A DNA stretch of 41,994 bases, from contig JAAZBA010000172.1 in NCBI GenBank assembly GCA_012514045.1, forward strand, positions 1 to 41,994. The letters are read 5' to 3'. Below the pieces are notes generated by a model, which was not told the origin of the DNA, made no database searches, and was given only the letters and a program-made list of their open reading frames with translations. The DNA comes from Clostridiales bacterium. GTDB taxonomy: Bacteria; Bacillota; Clostridia; Oscillospirales; QAMX01. Shown here in pieces: positions 32,258-40,932 of the stretch (position 1 is the stretch's first letter; each line of letters opens with the position of its first letter). Position numbers and translations under genes: made by a program.

Positions 32258-34204
32258 ATGAACATCAAATTACCCGATGAAAGCATTATATCCCTTGAGG
32301 AGAATATGAGCGTTATGGACGCCGCCAAGGCGATATCCCAGGGTCTTGCCAGAGTCGCCCTTGCCGCGAAAGTAAACGGAGAGCTCTGCGAGCTGTCAAA
32401 GGAGCTCAAGGACGGGGATTCCATTGAAATCCTCACGGGAGCCGACCCCGAGAGCCTTCGCGCTCTCCGCCACAGCGTTTCCCACGTGCTTGCCCAGGCG
32501 GTAAAGAATCTGTACCCCGAGGCAAAGCTTGCAATCGGTCCCGCCATCGATACCGGCTTTTACTACGACTTCGATTATGATGAAGGCTTTGACGCGGAAT
32601 CCCTCGAGAAGATTGAGGCTGAGATGAAGAGAATCATTAAGCAGGCTCTCCCCATACAGCGCTTCACCCTGCCCAGAGCCTCGGCTCTGGAGCTTGTCGA
32701 CAAGATGGGTGAGCCCTATAAGCGTGAGCTTATCGAGGACCTTCCGGAGGACAGTTTGCTGTCCTTCTACCGGCAGGGCGACTTCACCGACCTATGCGCC
32801 GGTCCCCATATTCCGGACACAGGAAGGATAAAAGCCTTTAAGCTCCTCTCTTCCACCGGAGCGTACTGGAGAGGCAACGCCGCCAACAAAATGCTCCGGA
32901 GAATCTACGGCACTGCCTTTGCAAAGAAAGAGGAGCTTGCCGCGCACCTTGAGCAGCTTGAGGAAGCGAAGAAGAGAGACCACAACAAGCTGGGACGTGA
33001 GCTTGAGCTGTTCACCACCGTTGATATAATCGGTCAGGGACTTCCCATTCTCCTGCCCAAGGGAGCGAGGATCATTCAGATACTTCAGCGGTTTGTTGAG
33101 GACGAGGAATATAAGAGAGGGTATCAGCTCACCAAGACGCCGTTCATGGCGAAGCGCGAACTCTATAAGCTCTCCGGCCACTGGGATCACTACCTTGACG
33201 GCATGTTCGTGCTGGGAGACCCGGATGACTACGAAAACGAGTGCTTCGCCCTTCGTCCCATGACCTGCCCTTTTCAGTACCATGTGTTTTTAAACCGCAT
33301 GCGCTCATACCGTGATCTACCCATGAGGCTGGGTGAGACATCCACGCTGTTCCGCAACGAGGAGTCCGGCGAGATGCACGGTCTTATCAGAGTGCGCCAG
33401 TTCACCATCTCCGAAGGGCACATCATCCTCCGTCCCGAGCAGCTGGAAGAAGAGTTCAAGAATTGTTTGGAGCTGGCGAATTACATGCTTAAAACCCTTG
33501 GGCTTGACGACGACGTAAGCTACCGTTTCTCTCAGTGGGATCCCAACAACTCCTCGAAGTATATCGGCACCCCCGAGCAGTGGGAGGAAGCCCAGAGCGT
33601 CATGTACAAAATTCTGGACCATCTGGGAGTCAAATACACCGTGGGCATCGACGAGGCCGCTTTCTACGGTCCGAAGCTGGATATCCAGATAAGGAACGTG
33701 TTCGGCAAGGAAGATACGCTTATCACGATCCAGATCGACCAGATGCTGGCGGAGCAATACGGCATGGAGTATATCGACGTGGACGGCAGGAAACGCAGAC
33801 CGTATATCATCCACCGCACGTCCTTAGGATGCTACGAGAGAACACTGGCGCTGCTGATTGAGAAGTACGCCGGCGCGTTCCCCGCCTGGCTCGCCCCCGT
33901 CCAGGTCAAGCTCCTCACAATCACCGATAGAAGTCTTGAATACGCCGAGAATATCGCCTCCGACCTTGAGGCTATGGGCATCCGCTGCGAAGTCGACCGC
34001 CGAAACGAAAAGATAGGCTACAAGATAAGGGAAGCTCAGCTGGAGAAGGTGCCATACATGCTGGTGCTGGGAGACAGGGAAGCCGAGTCCGGAGAGGTCA
34101 ACGTCCGCCTCCGTGACGGCTCCAACAAGACGCTGCCCTTAGACGAGTTCAAGCTCAAGCTTCTTGAAAACGTAAGCAAAAGGGAAAAGACAGCGACATT
34201 GTAA
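32258..34204 (+). CDS. thrS: Threonine--tRNA ligase
   Basis: A 648-residue class II synthetase. Domains in order are TGS (residues about 1-62), the editing domain with RHSVSHVLAQAV (His-x3-His zinc/editing motif), and the catalytic core with RPMTCPFQYHVF (zinc cysteine), motif 2 ETSTLFRNEESGEMHGLIRVRQF and motif 3 near HRTSLGCYERTLALLIEKYAG. The C-terminal anticodon domain starts PVQVKLLTI. The frame is open to 32081, but that covers the T-box. ATG 32258 has AAAGGAG and is the family start. DLCAGPH replaces the usual DLCRGPH, and TCPFQYH replaces NCPxH, both minor variants. Confidence 0.96.
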   Translation: MNIKLPDESIISLEENMSVMDAAKAISQGLARVALAAKVNGELCELSKELKDGDSIEILTGADPESLRALRHSVSHVLAQAVKNLYPEAKLAIGPAIDTGFYYDFDYDEGFDAESLEKIEAEMKRIIKQALPIQRFTLPRASALELVDKMGEPYKRELIEDLPEDSLLSFYRQGDFTDLCAGPHIPDTGRIKAFKLLSSTGAYWRGNAANKMLRRIYGTAFAKKEELAAHLEQLEEAKKRDHNKLGRELELFTTVDIIGQGLPILLPKGARIIQILQRFVEDEEYKRGYQLTKTPFMAKRELYKLSGHWDHYLDGMFVLGDPDDYENECFALRPMTCPFQYHVFLNRMRSYRDLPMRLGETSTLFRNEESGEMHGLIRVRQFTISEGHIILRPEQLEEEFKNCLELANYMLKTLGLDDDVSYRFSQWDPNNSSKYIGTPEQWEEAQSVMYKILDHLGVKYTVGIDEAAFYGPKLDIQIRNVFGKEDTLITIQIDQMLAEQYGMEYIDVDGRKRRPYIIHRTSLGCYERTLALLIEKYAGAFPAWLAPVQVKLLTITDRSLEYAENIASDLEAMGIRCEVDRRNEKIGYKIREAQLEKVPYMLVLGDREAESGEVNVRLRDGSNKTLPLDEFKLKLLENVSKREKTATL

Positions 34205-34238
34205 GCGTTTCTTAAATAATAATTTGACATATCAAGCT

Positions 34239-34270
34239 GGGGCTGCAGCGAAACAATCCGCCGCAGCCCC
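34239..34270 (+). terminator. GC-rich hairpin after thrS
   Basis: GGGGCTGCAGCG...CGCCGCAGCCCC forms a 12-base stem with one mismatched pair and an eight-base loop. No T-tract follows, so it is an atypical terminator. The same GGGGCTGCAGCG stem recurs at 38594-38627 after another + strand gene. Confidence 0.6.
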
Positions 34271-34275
34271 GATTG

Positions 34276-34519
34276 ATCCCCCTCCGGCGCAATGCGCCGG
34301 TTTCCCCCTTTAGTCAAGGGGGATAGAGTCCGTTCCTTCCCCCCTTGTCTAAAGGGGGGAAGATGCATTTACCGATATTGCAATCTTTTTAGACCTGCTC
34401 TGCGGTATATTGGGGGATACATTCCAAGGCTTCCCCTTGATTGCGAAGCTGTCTTATGATGCGGCGTGCCGCAGCATGAGACTGATGAGGAGAAACTTGA
34501 CGCAAGTATGCGTCGCGCA
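34276..34519 (-). repeat. Composite intergenic repeat, copy D with outer module
   Basis: Read on the minus strand it starts GTATCCCCCAATATACCGCA (ending at 34420). It passes CCCCCCTT...AAGGGGGG and a second CCCCCTT...AAAGGGGG hairpin, then CCGGCGCATTGCGCCGG, to GGAGGGGGAT at 34276. Unlike copies A and C it lacks the GCACTGC and double GACGC hairpins. The outer module (34421-34519) has CCAAGGCTTCCCCTTG, GCGGC...GCCGC, and CATGAGACTGATGAGGAG, ending in a GACGCAAGTATGCGTC hairpin. With the thrS hairpin and the promoter at 34552 it accounts for the whole 405-base gap. Confidence 0.85.
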
Positions 34520-34551
34520 GAATAATGAGAGGAATCCTCCCCATAAAACGC

Positions 34552-34579
34552 TTGCAATCCCGCATGATTGGGGTATAAT
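34552..34579 (+). promoter_or_regulatory. Promoter of the GH28-like gene
   Basis: TTGCAA (34552-34557), a 16-base spacer, and TATAAT (34574-34579), 30 bases before the start codon. It lies just outside repeat copy D. Confidence 0.7.
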
Positions 34580-34609
34580 ATAATTAACTAAGAAAAGGGA
34601 GGAGAAGCT

Positions 34610-36067
34610 ATGGATATTTACAGCCCGAATTATTATCTTGAAGCGGCGGATGATGCCGAGATGATCCAGCTTGCGGTGGACGCGGCGGCGGAGCGGGGAG
34701 AAAAAGTGATCATACCCCGGCGTAATCTCCGTACGGGAGAGGACATCTGGCGTATCCCGAGAGCTGTCAAGCTCTATACAGGCAGCGCCGTCATCATCGA
34801 CAGCGCGCGTCTACGGCAAACGGACGATTCCTTTGACAACATCTTCAAAAACTCCTTTGCCCGTACCGAGGCGGGTAAAAAGCTTGAAAACCGGCAGTAT
34901 GACATAACGATCGAAGGCATTGGAGACGCGATACTCGACGGGGGAAACCATAACGGTCTTGTGGAGCGGAACCAGAACAGTGACGGACGTCCATATGTCA
35001 TCGTAAATTCCCCTATCCATCTCGTAAACTGCGAGAGGATAAGGGTAAAAAATCTGAAAATCGTCAACAGCCGCTATTGGGGCATGTGCTTCCATTACTG
35101 CTCCGACGGCAGAGTATCCGACATATATTTCACATCCCAAGGAAACTGCCCCAATCAGGACGGCGTAGACCTGCGCACGGGCTGCTCCGATTTTATAATC
35201 GAGAATATCTCTGGCTATACCCAGGACGACACCGTGGCGCTCACCTGCCTTGAGGGAAAGGGCACCGACTATCTCTGCAGGGTAGAGAACATGGACGATT
35301 CCATCCACAACGTGATCATCAGGAACGTCACCTCCGGCACGAGGTGCGCCCAGATAAGGCTTTTGAACAACTACGGAAAGAAGCTCTATAACGTTATAAT
35401 CGAAAACGTTCAGTCAAGCGCGGAATACGACCCAACGGACAGCCGCGCCCGGGAGCTTCCTCTCCGAATCCCTAAGGGAGAACACTATTACCCTGAAACC
35501 TCCTGCGCCATGCCGGATAACGTCTACTGGAGTACCTTTGAGGGCGGCGAGAGAAGAGCGGGAGCCTACGTCAGGATAGGCGAAAACCACTATTTCGATC
35601 CGAATAACCCGGATTCCAGAGCGAAACTCGGTGATACATTCAATATTATCGTAAGAAACGTACAGTCAAGGAACCTTTACCCGGTGATAATATCCCGCAC
35701 GCTGTGCGACTCGGTCATAGAAAATGTCCAAGCCTTCGGCGACAGCAACGTGGCGGTGTTCTTTGACGGAGGGGAGTTTGACAACATAACTTTGCGGGAC
35801 ATCTCCTACAGCCGCGCCTCCCGCCGCAGGGATACGGACAAAGGTACGGAGAACCCCGGCCAAAGGCAGTATAAATACTGTTCCAGCGTCTACTTCAACG
35901 GAAGCAGCGCCGAAAATCTGCGCTTTGACACCGTGGTCACCTCAGAGACCTCCGAGGCGGTGTTCGCCGGAGACGGAAATGTCTCTCTTACGGCAAGAAA
36001 TATCGTTAAGAGGAGAGAGGATATCCCCACTGTTTTAGGCGAGGGCATTAAAGTAACGGAGTATTGA
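34610..36067 (+). CDS. Parallel beta-helix protein, GH28 (polygalacturonase)-like
   Basis: A 485-residue right-handed beta-helix protein: repeated strands such as IHNVIIRNVTSG, LYNVIIENVQS and FNIIVRNVQSRN. Two GH28-like acidic motifs are visible: NQDGVDLRTG (family NxDGxD) and TQDDTVALT (family GDD). The GHG histidine motif is not found where expected (SGTRCAQIRLL instead). No signal peptide is present, so it should be cytoplasmic. It could act on internalised uronic-acid oligosaccharides or on another sugar. A pectate-lyase-like or epimerase function cannot be excluded. ATG 34610 follows GGGAGGAG. The methyltransferase gene follows 14 bases after its stop. Confidence 0.75.
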   Translation: MDIYSPNYYLEAADDAEMIQLAVDAAAERGEKVIIPRRNLRTGEDIWRIPRAVKLYTGSAVIIDSARLRQTDDSFDNIFKNSFARTEAGKKLENRQYDITIEGIGDAILDGGNHNGLVERNQNSDGRPYVIVNSPIHLVNCERIRVKNLKIVNSRYWGMCFHYCSDGRVSDIYFTSQGNCPNQDGVDLRTGCSDFIIENISGYTQDDTVALTCLEGKGTDYLCRVENMDDSIHNVIIRNVTSGTRCAQIRLLNNYGKKLYNVIIENVQSSAEYDPTDSRARELPLRIPKGEHYYPETSCAMPDNVYWSTFEGGERRAGAYVRIGENHYFDPNNPDSRAKLGDTFNIIVRNVQSRNLYPVIISRTLCDSVIENVQAFGDSNVAVFFDGGEFDNITLRDISYSRASRRRDTDKGTENPGQRQYKYCSSVYFNGSSAENLRFDTVVTSETSEAVFAGDGNVSLTARNIVKRREDIPTVLGEGIKVTEY

Positions 36068-36081
36068 AAACAGGAATAAAC

Positions 36082-36672
36082 ATGGGTGAGCATTATTTTA
36101 CAAGGGATCCCGGCGCTGAGCATGAGGAGAAGGAGATACTCTTCTCCTGCCGGGGGAAAAAATGCGTCTGCGTAACCGATTCGGGAGTTTTCTCCCGTGA
36201 CGGCCTCGACGAGGGCACAAGGCTTCTGCTGGAGTCGCTGCCAAAGCTTTCGGGCAGAGTGCTGGACTTAGGGTGCGGTTGGGGTCCCGTGGGGCTGATA
36301 TTAGGTCGCTGCTTCCCGGATATTGAGATCGTCATGACGGACATAAACGAGCGGGCGGTGGACTTGGCCAACAGGAACCTGAGGAAAAACGACGTGACAA
36401 ACGCATACGCCGTGCAGGGCGACATAACGGAAAACGTGGCAGGTCCCTTCGACGCGGTTATCCTCAATCCCCCCATCCGTACAGGCAAAGAGAACGTGTA
36501 TAAAATGTACGACGAGTCCCACGCCTGCCTGAAAGATGGCGGCGCGCTGTATATCGTGATAAGAAAGCAGCAGGGCGCGGAATCCACCGCGAAGCATTTA
36601 AAGACAGTGTTTTTAGAAGTGGAGAGAATCGAAAGAGATAAAGGATACTGGGTGCTCAGGTGCATGAAGTGA
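36082..36672 (+). CDS. Small class I methyltransferase (MTS/RsmC-like)
   Basis: A 196-residue SAM-dependent methyltransferase of the MTS small-domain group. Motif I is VLDLGCGWGPVGL (60-72). The acidic motif is MTDINERAVDLA. Motif IV is NPPIRTGK (129-136), the NPP type used to methylate exocyclic amines of rRNA guanine or adenine. It is most like YbxB/RsmC-type enzymes. A TTG at 36064 is in frame, but ATG 36082 with AGGAAT upstream is the better start. It lies 14 bases after the GH28-like gene, so it is probably in the same transcript despite no obvious functional link. Confidence 0.85.
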   Translation: MGEHYFTRDPGAEHEEKEILFSCRGKKCVCVTDSGVFSRDGLDEGTRLLLESLPKLSGRVLDLGCGWGPVGLILGRCFPDIEIVMTDINERAVDLANRNLRKNDVTNAYAVQGDITENVAGPFDAVILNPPIRTGKENVYKMYDESHACLKDGGALYIVIRKQQGAESTAKHLKTVFLEVERIERDKGYWVLRCMK

Positions 36673-36674
36673 CA

Positions 36675-36897
36675 GTATCCCCCTCCGGGTCTGCGTGACG
36701 CATGAAGCTTTGCTTCAAGCGTCGGGAATCCCTTCAACACTGCTTGCAGTACGTAGGCTAGGGAGATAGGGTCTAAATCCTTCTGCAAACTCAAAAACAG
36801 AGCTTCGTATCCTTCCCCCCTTGTCTAAAGGGAGGAAAGAAAAGGTTGCGGACACCACAGTCTCTTCAGGTCTGCGCTGCAGAATACTGGGGGATAC
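36675..36897 (-). repeat. Composite intergenic repeat, copy E (complete, both ends)
   Basis: This is the best-bounded copy. It has GTATCCCCCTCCGGG at 36675 and GGGGGATAC at 36889-36897, giving perfect nine-base terminal inverted repeats and a length of 223 bases. Inside, read from the left, are GACGCATGAAGC-TTT-GCTTCAAGCGTC (one mismatch), an eroded ACACTGCTTGCAGTACG hairpin, and CTTCCCCCCTTGTCTAAAGG. It lies five bases after the methyltransferase stop. No obvious target duplication flanks it. The remaining 50 bases to the next gene hold only its ribosome-binding site; no clear promoter was seen. Confidence 0.87.
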
Positions 36898-36947
36898 AAA
36901 ATTATTATTAAAACAAAACCAACACACATATATAAAGGAGGAAAAAT

Positions 36948-38573
36948 ATGCTTAAAATCGGATGGGCGGAGAGGGATATTACCACCTACGGGCCCGCGTA
37001 TATTCCGGGGTTTTTCAACATGAGAATCTCAAGGGGAGTTATTGACCCTGTGTTTACCACAGCCCTTGTGGTTGAGGACGGAAACGACATCGCCATTTTC
37101 CTTTCTGTGGACACCTGCGTCATGCGCTCGTTTCTGCTCGACGAGATAAGAGCGAAGACAAAGCGGAAAAACCCGGAAATCCCGGTGGAGAAAATCCTTG
37201 CCTCAGCCATGCATCAGCATACCGCCCCCAGCCACTACTATGACGGCGGTGAAATCGACGAATGCCTCTACGATATCTACACTAAGGAAGAAATCGATAA
37301 AATCCTTGAGGGCTATATCCCCGGCTCCAACATGGTCGTCCCCAGAGACGGAGTTGTGATAGAGTCCAGCGACAAATACCGCGCTTTCCTCTCAGATCAG
37401 GCCTCCGACGCCATATGCGAGGCTTACGCCAGCCGCAAGGAAAGCGGCATCGCCTACGGTTACGGCTACGGTGTTGTTGCCCACTCAAGGCGCACGGTGT
37501 ATTTTGACGATACCTCCCTTCGCCCCGGGGCGCAGAGCGATCCCCTCACCTCCCTCCACGGCCACGCAAGAATGTACGGTGAGACAAACGACGATAATTT
37601 CGCTTCCTTCGAAGCGGGCGAGAATCACTATGTCAACATCATGTACACTTTTGACAAGGACAAAAAGCTGACCGGCGCTATAATCAATATCCCCTGTCCC
37701 TCCCAGAACTCCGAGGGCGAGGCGGACTGCCATATCACCGCCGATTACTGGTGCGACGTAAAGAAAGCCATAAGGGCGCGCCATGGAGACATATTTATCT
37801 TATCCCAGTGCGCCGCCGGCGGCGACCTGTCACCCCATTTGCTCTACTATAAGGACGCGCGACTCCGCCGTTTCCGTCTAAAGTACGGTCTCAGTGAAGC
37901 CAAAGGCACAATTGACGAAAAAATGGCCGCAGGAGGCGCGATGCATCCGGCGGGCACAAGAGTCGAGGAGCTTGAGAGACGGGAGATAGGGGAGAGAATA
38001 GCTTCCTGTTTCGATGAGGTGCTGTCCTGGGCGAAAAACGACATACGCACAGAGGCCGAGATCTGCCACAAGGTGGAGACGGTCGAATTGAGCCGCAGGA
38101 TCATAACAGATGAAGAGTATAGATTCTGCCTCGATCAGCTTGAAGCCCTTAAGGACGAGGAGTACCGTTTCGACCAGGGCTCCTCCATCGATAATCTTGA
38201 CTACAACTCTACGCTGAAGTCAAAGAGAGCCCGCTTCATGGGCGCGATAAACCGCTACAAGACCCAGAAGGAGAACCCGAAGAAGAAGATGGAGCTTCAC
38301 GCCATCAAGATCGGCGACATAGCTTTTGCTTCCAACCAGTTTGAGCTGTATATGGACTATATGCACCGTATCCAGGCCAGAAGCCCATTTGAGCAGACAT
38401 TTGTGGTCCAGCTTTCCGGTCAGCCCGGCATGGACGGCGGCTCCTACCTCGCAACCGAACGGGCGGTGGAGAACAGAGGCTATTCCGCCAGCATGTTCTG
38501 CAACACCGTATCCCCGAAGGGCGGTCAGGAGCTGGTGGAAGCCACATTAAAGGCTCTGCGGGAGATTAAGTAA
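36948..38573 (+). CDS. Neutral/alkaline ceramidase-like N-terminal domain protein
   Basis: A 541-residue protein resembling the neutral ceramidase N-terminal domain family. It opens MLKIGWAERDITTYGPAYIP and continues with IDPVFTTALVVEDGNDIAIF and LSVDT. A histidine-rich loop SAMHQHTAPSHYY follows, where the family has its zinc-binding HxHxxP motif. IFILSQCAAGGDLSPH and LSGQPGMDGGSYLATER also match the family pattern. Eukaryotic members cleave N-acyl linkages of ceramide. Many bacterial relatives are uncharacterised and associated with sugar metabolism. No signal peptide is present, so an intracellular role is expected. AAAGGAGG precedes ATG 36948. The substrate is unknown. Confidence 0.72.
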   Translation: MLKIGWAERDITTYGPAYIPGFFNMRISRGVIDPVFTTALVVEDGNDIAIFLSVDTCVMRSFLLDEIRAKTKRKNPEIPVEKILASAMHQHTAPSHYYDGGEIDECLYDIYTKEEIDKILEGYIPGSNMVVPRDGVVIESSDKYRAFLSDQASDAICEAYASRKESGIAYGYGYGVVAHSRRTVYFDDTSLRPGAQSDPLTSLHGHARMYGETNDDNFASFEAGENHYVNIMYTFDKDKKLTGAIINIPCPSQNSEGEADCHITADYWCDVKKAIRARHGDIFILSQCAAGGDLSPHLLYYKDARLRRFRLKYGLSEAKGTIDEKMAAGGAMHPAGTRVEELERREIGERIASCFDEVLSWAKNDIRTEAEICHKVETVELSRRIITDEEYRFCLDQLEALKDEEYRFDQGSSIDNLDYNSTLKSKRARFMGAINRYKTQKENPKKKMELHAIKIGDIAFASNQFELYMDYMHRIQARSPFEQTFVVQLSGQPGMDGGSYLATERAVENRGYSASMFCNTVSPKGGQELVEATLKALREIK

Positions 38574-38593
38574 TAAGCAAATAAAAACTAATC

Positions 38594-38627
38594 GGGGCTG
38601 CAGCGAATTTTGTTTCGCTGCAGCCCC
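38594..38627. terminator. Perfect 14-bp hairpin between convergent genes
   Basis: GGGGCTGCAGCGAA-TTTTGT-TTCGCTGCAGCCCC, a perfect 14-base stem with a six-base loop, sits midway between the ceramidase-like gene and the convergent YcdB gene. Its position suits a bidirectional terminator, but neither side has a long T-tract. The stem matches the hairpin after thrS (34239-34270). Confidence 0.7.
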
Positions 38628-38649
38628 TCCACATATGATTATTTATATT

Positions 38650-40839
38650 TTACTGTACCTTCTCAAGAAGAGCGTAGACGATGGCGGCGGCTTCTTTTTT
38701 GGTTATAGTCTTGTCGGTGATCTTTCCGGCGGGCAGGAGGCCCATGGCGTCGGAGACGGCGGCATAACCGACCTTATCCTTCGCTATGTCTTCATAGCCC
38801 TTGTCCTTAAAGAGCTCGGAGAGTTTAGCGACCTCGCCGAAGCGGAAGGCGTCAAGGGAATAGACCACGGCCTGAAGGGCAGATATCTTTTCATCTTTAG
38901 GAACGATCTTATCTTTAATTATTCCGTACTTCGAAAGCTGGGAGACGAAGGGAGAATAATTTTCCTTTAAGATGGGGTAAGGACCGTAGAAGCGGCTGTA
39001 TGCGGAGGCGAGCATGTACAGAAGCTCTGTGTCTGTGACATCCTCATCAAAATCGACCTTATCGATGCTTTCCTCACCGAAGGTTACGCCCACGGAGTAG
39101 AGTTTCTCGATGTATTCGGGGTATTCACCCGCCGCTGCTTCCTCTTCGGGCTCATATTCCTCTCCGTCGTAGTCCACAACAAAGCCCTTTAGAGCGTCAA
39201 CAGCTGATAACTGGGCGTCAACCGTGTAGACAAGTGAGTAGGAGATAATATCCCCGAACTCATCTCTGACAGGACTGTAGCGAAGGTCTGTGCCGTAAAA
39301 CTCTGCTATCGCCTTCTTCGCCGCGGTGTCGCCTATGGCGCCGAAAACCGAGGGGAATGTGATGTTTTCTTCCCAGTTGAGGTTAAAGGAAGAGACCTTT
39401 CCGGTGTAGCAGTCATAGCGTATTGAGACGCCGTTTGAGTAGTAGGGCACGCCTTCGTTGGTGCGCACATAGTTATAGAATATATAGCGGTCGTTGCCGG
39501 ACATATTTGTAAATTCAAGTCCGTCATTCTTTTCAAGCCTCATGCTCTCCCGGTATTTCTCGGGAACGAAGGCCTTCATGACTTTTTCAACCTCCTCCGG
39601 GGCTTTCTTTATGTAGAAGTCCGGATTTGAAGGTATTGTGGCGTTGTAGTCATAGGTATAGAAGGAGAGGAGAGCTCCCGTTTTCGCGTCAAGGGTCATG
39701 GAAACGTTCAGGTCGGACTTGCCGGCGTTTTCTTCCTTATCTCTGTCAAAAGCAAAGACGAAATCCAGACCCCAGCGGTATTGATCTTCATAGCCTGTAA
39801 GGCGGTAGTTTGTGAGCTTGTAGGAATTGAGGGAAAAGTAGTCAAAGCTTCTAGCCTTCTTCTCTATCTCCTCAAGGCTCAGAAGTCCGGGGAGCTTTTC
39901 AAGGGCGCCGATTTCCGCCTCTGATAGACGGACGCCGCCCATGCCTTCGGCTGACTTAGCCATATCCATCTCTGCCTCTTCCGTGGCGGCGTTATGGTCG
40001 TAGCCAATGTACTCATAGAGATCCGCTTCCTCGCCGGTGAAGGCGTCAATTACCTTGCCGGACACATTGTATACGGGACGTATGAACTTTACGTTGTCCT
40101 CGCCGTAGAAGTCACGGTACACAAGCTCAGCCTCGCTCAGGGATATGTAGGCGCTTGCGGCTTTTTTGTCGCCGATGACCTCGGATACGGCGGCATATTC
40201 CACGCCCTCAGGTATGGGGAACGCATTGTAGAGCGTGGCGATGCCGTTGATGCCGTCAACGATGATGTGAACATAGCTTCCCTCAATGGGGACATTGTTT
40301 TTCACGCCCTCGTAGACAAAGGAGTAGGAGTTTGAAAACTTGGTTACCGGGGTTTCCTTCAGCCTGTAGGCGGAATAGCCTTTGGGCATGAGCTTGCGCA
40401 GCGTCGCGGAGGCTGTCTTCTCCGCGTCCACGGAGCTTACGTTCGGCAGCTTGCGGTACTCGCCGTAGTAGACATCGCTGCTGCAGCCGTAGGAGTAGAT
40501 GAAGCCGTCCTCCGAGCACTCGACGTAGATGTGATTTGGCTCTCCGTCGATTTCATAGTTCCAGTTGAAGGAGAACACGGTGCCCAGCTGGTTTGAGTAT
40601 GTGTAGCTGTCAAACTCCGCGTCATCGGGGACGTCGATCCTGCTCTTGACAGATATGAGAGCTTTCTCCATAAGGGCTTTGAGATCCTTCGTTTCTGTTT
40701 CCTCCTCTATAGGTTTTTCTGCTATGGGCATGACGGCTAAGTCGTCAATGACCTCTTCTGTCGGCGTAACAACGGCGGCGAGGGACGCCGCTGACAGCGC
40801 CATCATAAGAGCCAGAGCCAATGCGATTGTTTTCTTCAT
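38650..40839 (-). CDS. Secreted YcdB/YcdC-repeat protein with SLH-like C terminus
   Basis: An exported protein of about 729 residues. The signal peptide MKKTIALALALMMALSAASL precedes a likely cleavage after SLAA. Residues about 50-560 contain repeated YcdB/YcdC-type segments of PepSY-like strands, such as YSFVYEGVKNNVPIEGSYVH and its counterpart YIFYNYVRTNEGVPYYSNGV. The last 150 residues resemble degenerate S-layer homology modules (VGYAAVSDAMGLLPAGKITD, then KTITKKEAAAIVYALLEKV), which bind secondary wall polymer. A TTG at 40857 is in frame. ATG 40839 with AAAGGA nine bases upstream is preferred. It probably sits on the cell surface; function unknown. Confidence 0.75.
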   Translation of the reverse strand: MKKTIALALALMMALSAASLAAVVTPTEEVIDDLAVMPIAEKPIEEETETKDLKALMEKALISVKSRIDVPDDAEFDSYTYSNQLGTVFSFNWNYEIDGEPNHIYVECSEDGFIYSYGCSSDVYYGEYRKLPNVSSVDAEKTASATLRKLMPKGYSAYRLKETPVTKFSNSYSFVYEGVKNNVPIEGSYVHIIVDGINGIATLYNAFPIPEGVEYAAVSEVIGDKKAASAYISLSEAELVYRDFYGEDNVKFIRPVYNVSGKVIDAFTGEEADLYEYIGYDHNAATEEAEMDMAKSAEGMGGVRLSEAEIGALEKLPGLLSLEEIEKKARSFDYFSLNSYKLTNYRLTGYEDQYRWGLDFVFAFDRDKEENAGKSDLNVSMTLDAKTGALLSFYTYDYNATIPSNPDFYIKKAPEEVEKVMKAFVPEKYRESMRLEKNDGLEFTNMSGNDRYIFYNYVRTNEGVPYYSNGVSIRYDCYTGKVSSFNLNWEENITFPSVFGAIGDTAAKKAIAEFYGTDLRYSPVRDEFGDIISYSLVYTVDAQLSAVDALKGFVVDYDGEEYEPEEEAAAGEYPEYIEKLYSVGVTFGEESIDKVDFDEDVTDTELLYMLASAYSRFYGPYPILKENYSPFVSQLSKYGIIKDKIVPKDEKISALQAVVYSLDAFRFGEVAKLSELFKDKGYEDIAKDKVGYAAVSDAMGLLPAGKITDKTITKKEAAAIVYALLEKVQ

Positions 40840-40932
40840 ACAGATCATTCCTTTCAATTGTTTTTAAAATGCTTTCTGTACTTCATTTGACGCAGTAAAG
40901 AGTAGAAAAGTTCCGAAGTCTGAAAAAATTTT

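Noticed and set aside
32478..32495. CACGTG core within thrS considered as a parS site
   Set aside because: The flanks (TTTCC and CTTGC) do not match TGTTTCACGTGAAACA. No other candidate parS site was recognised in the window.
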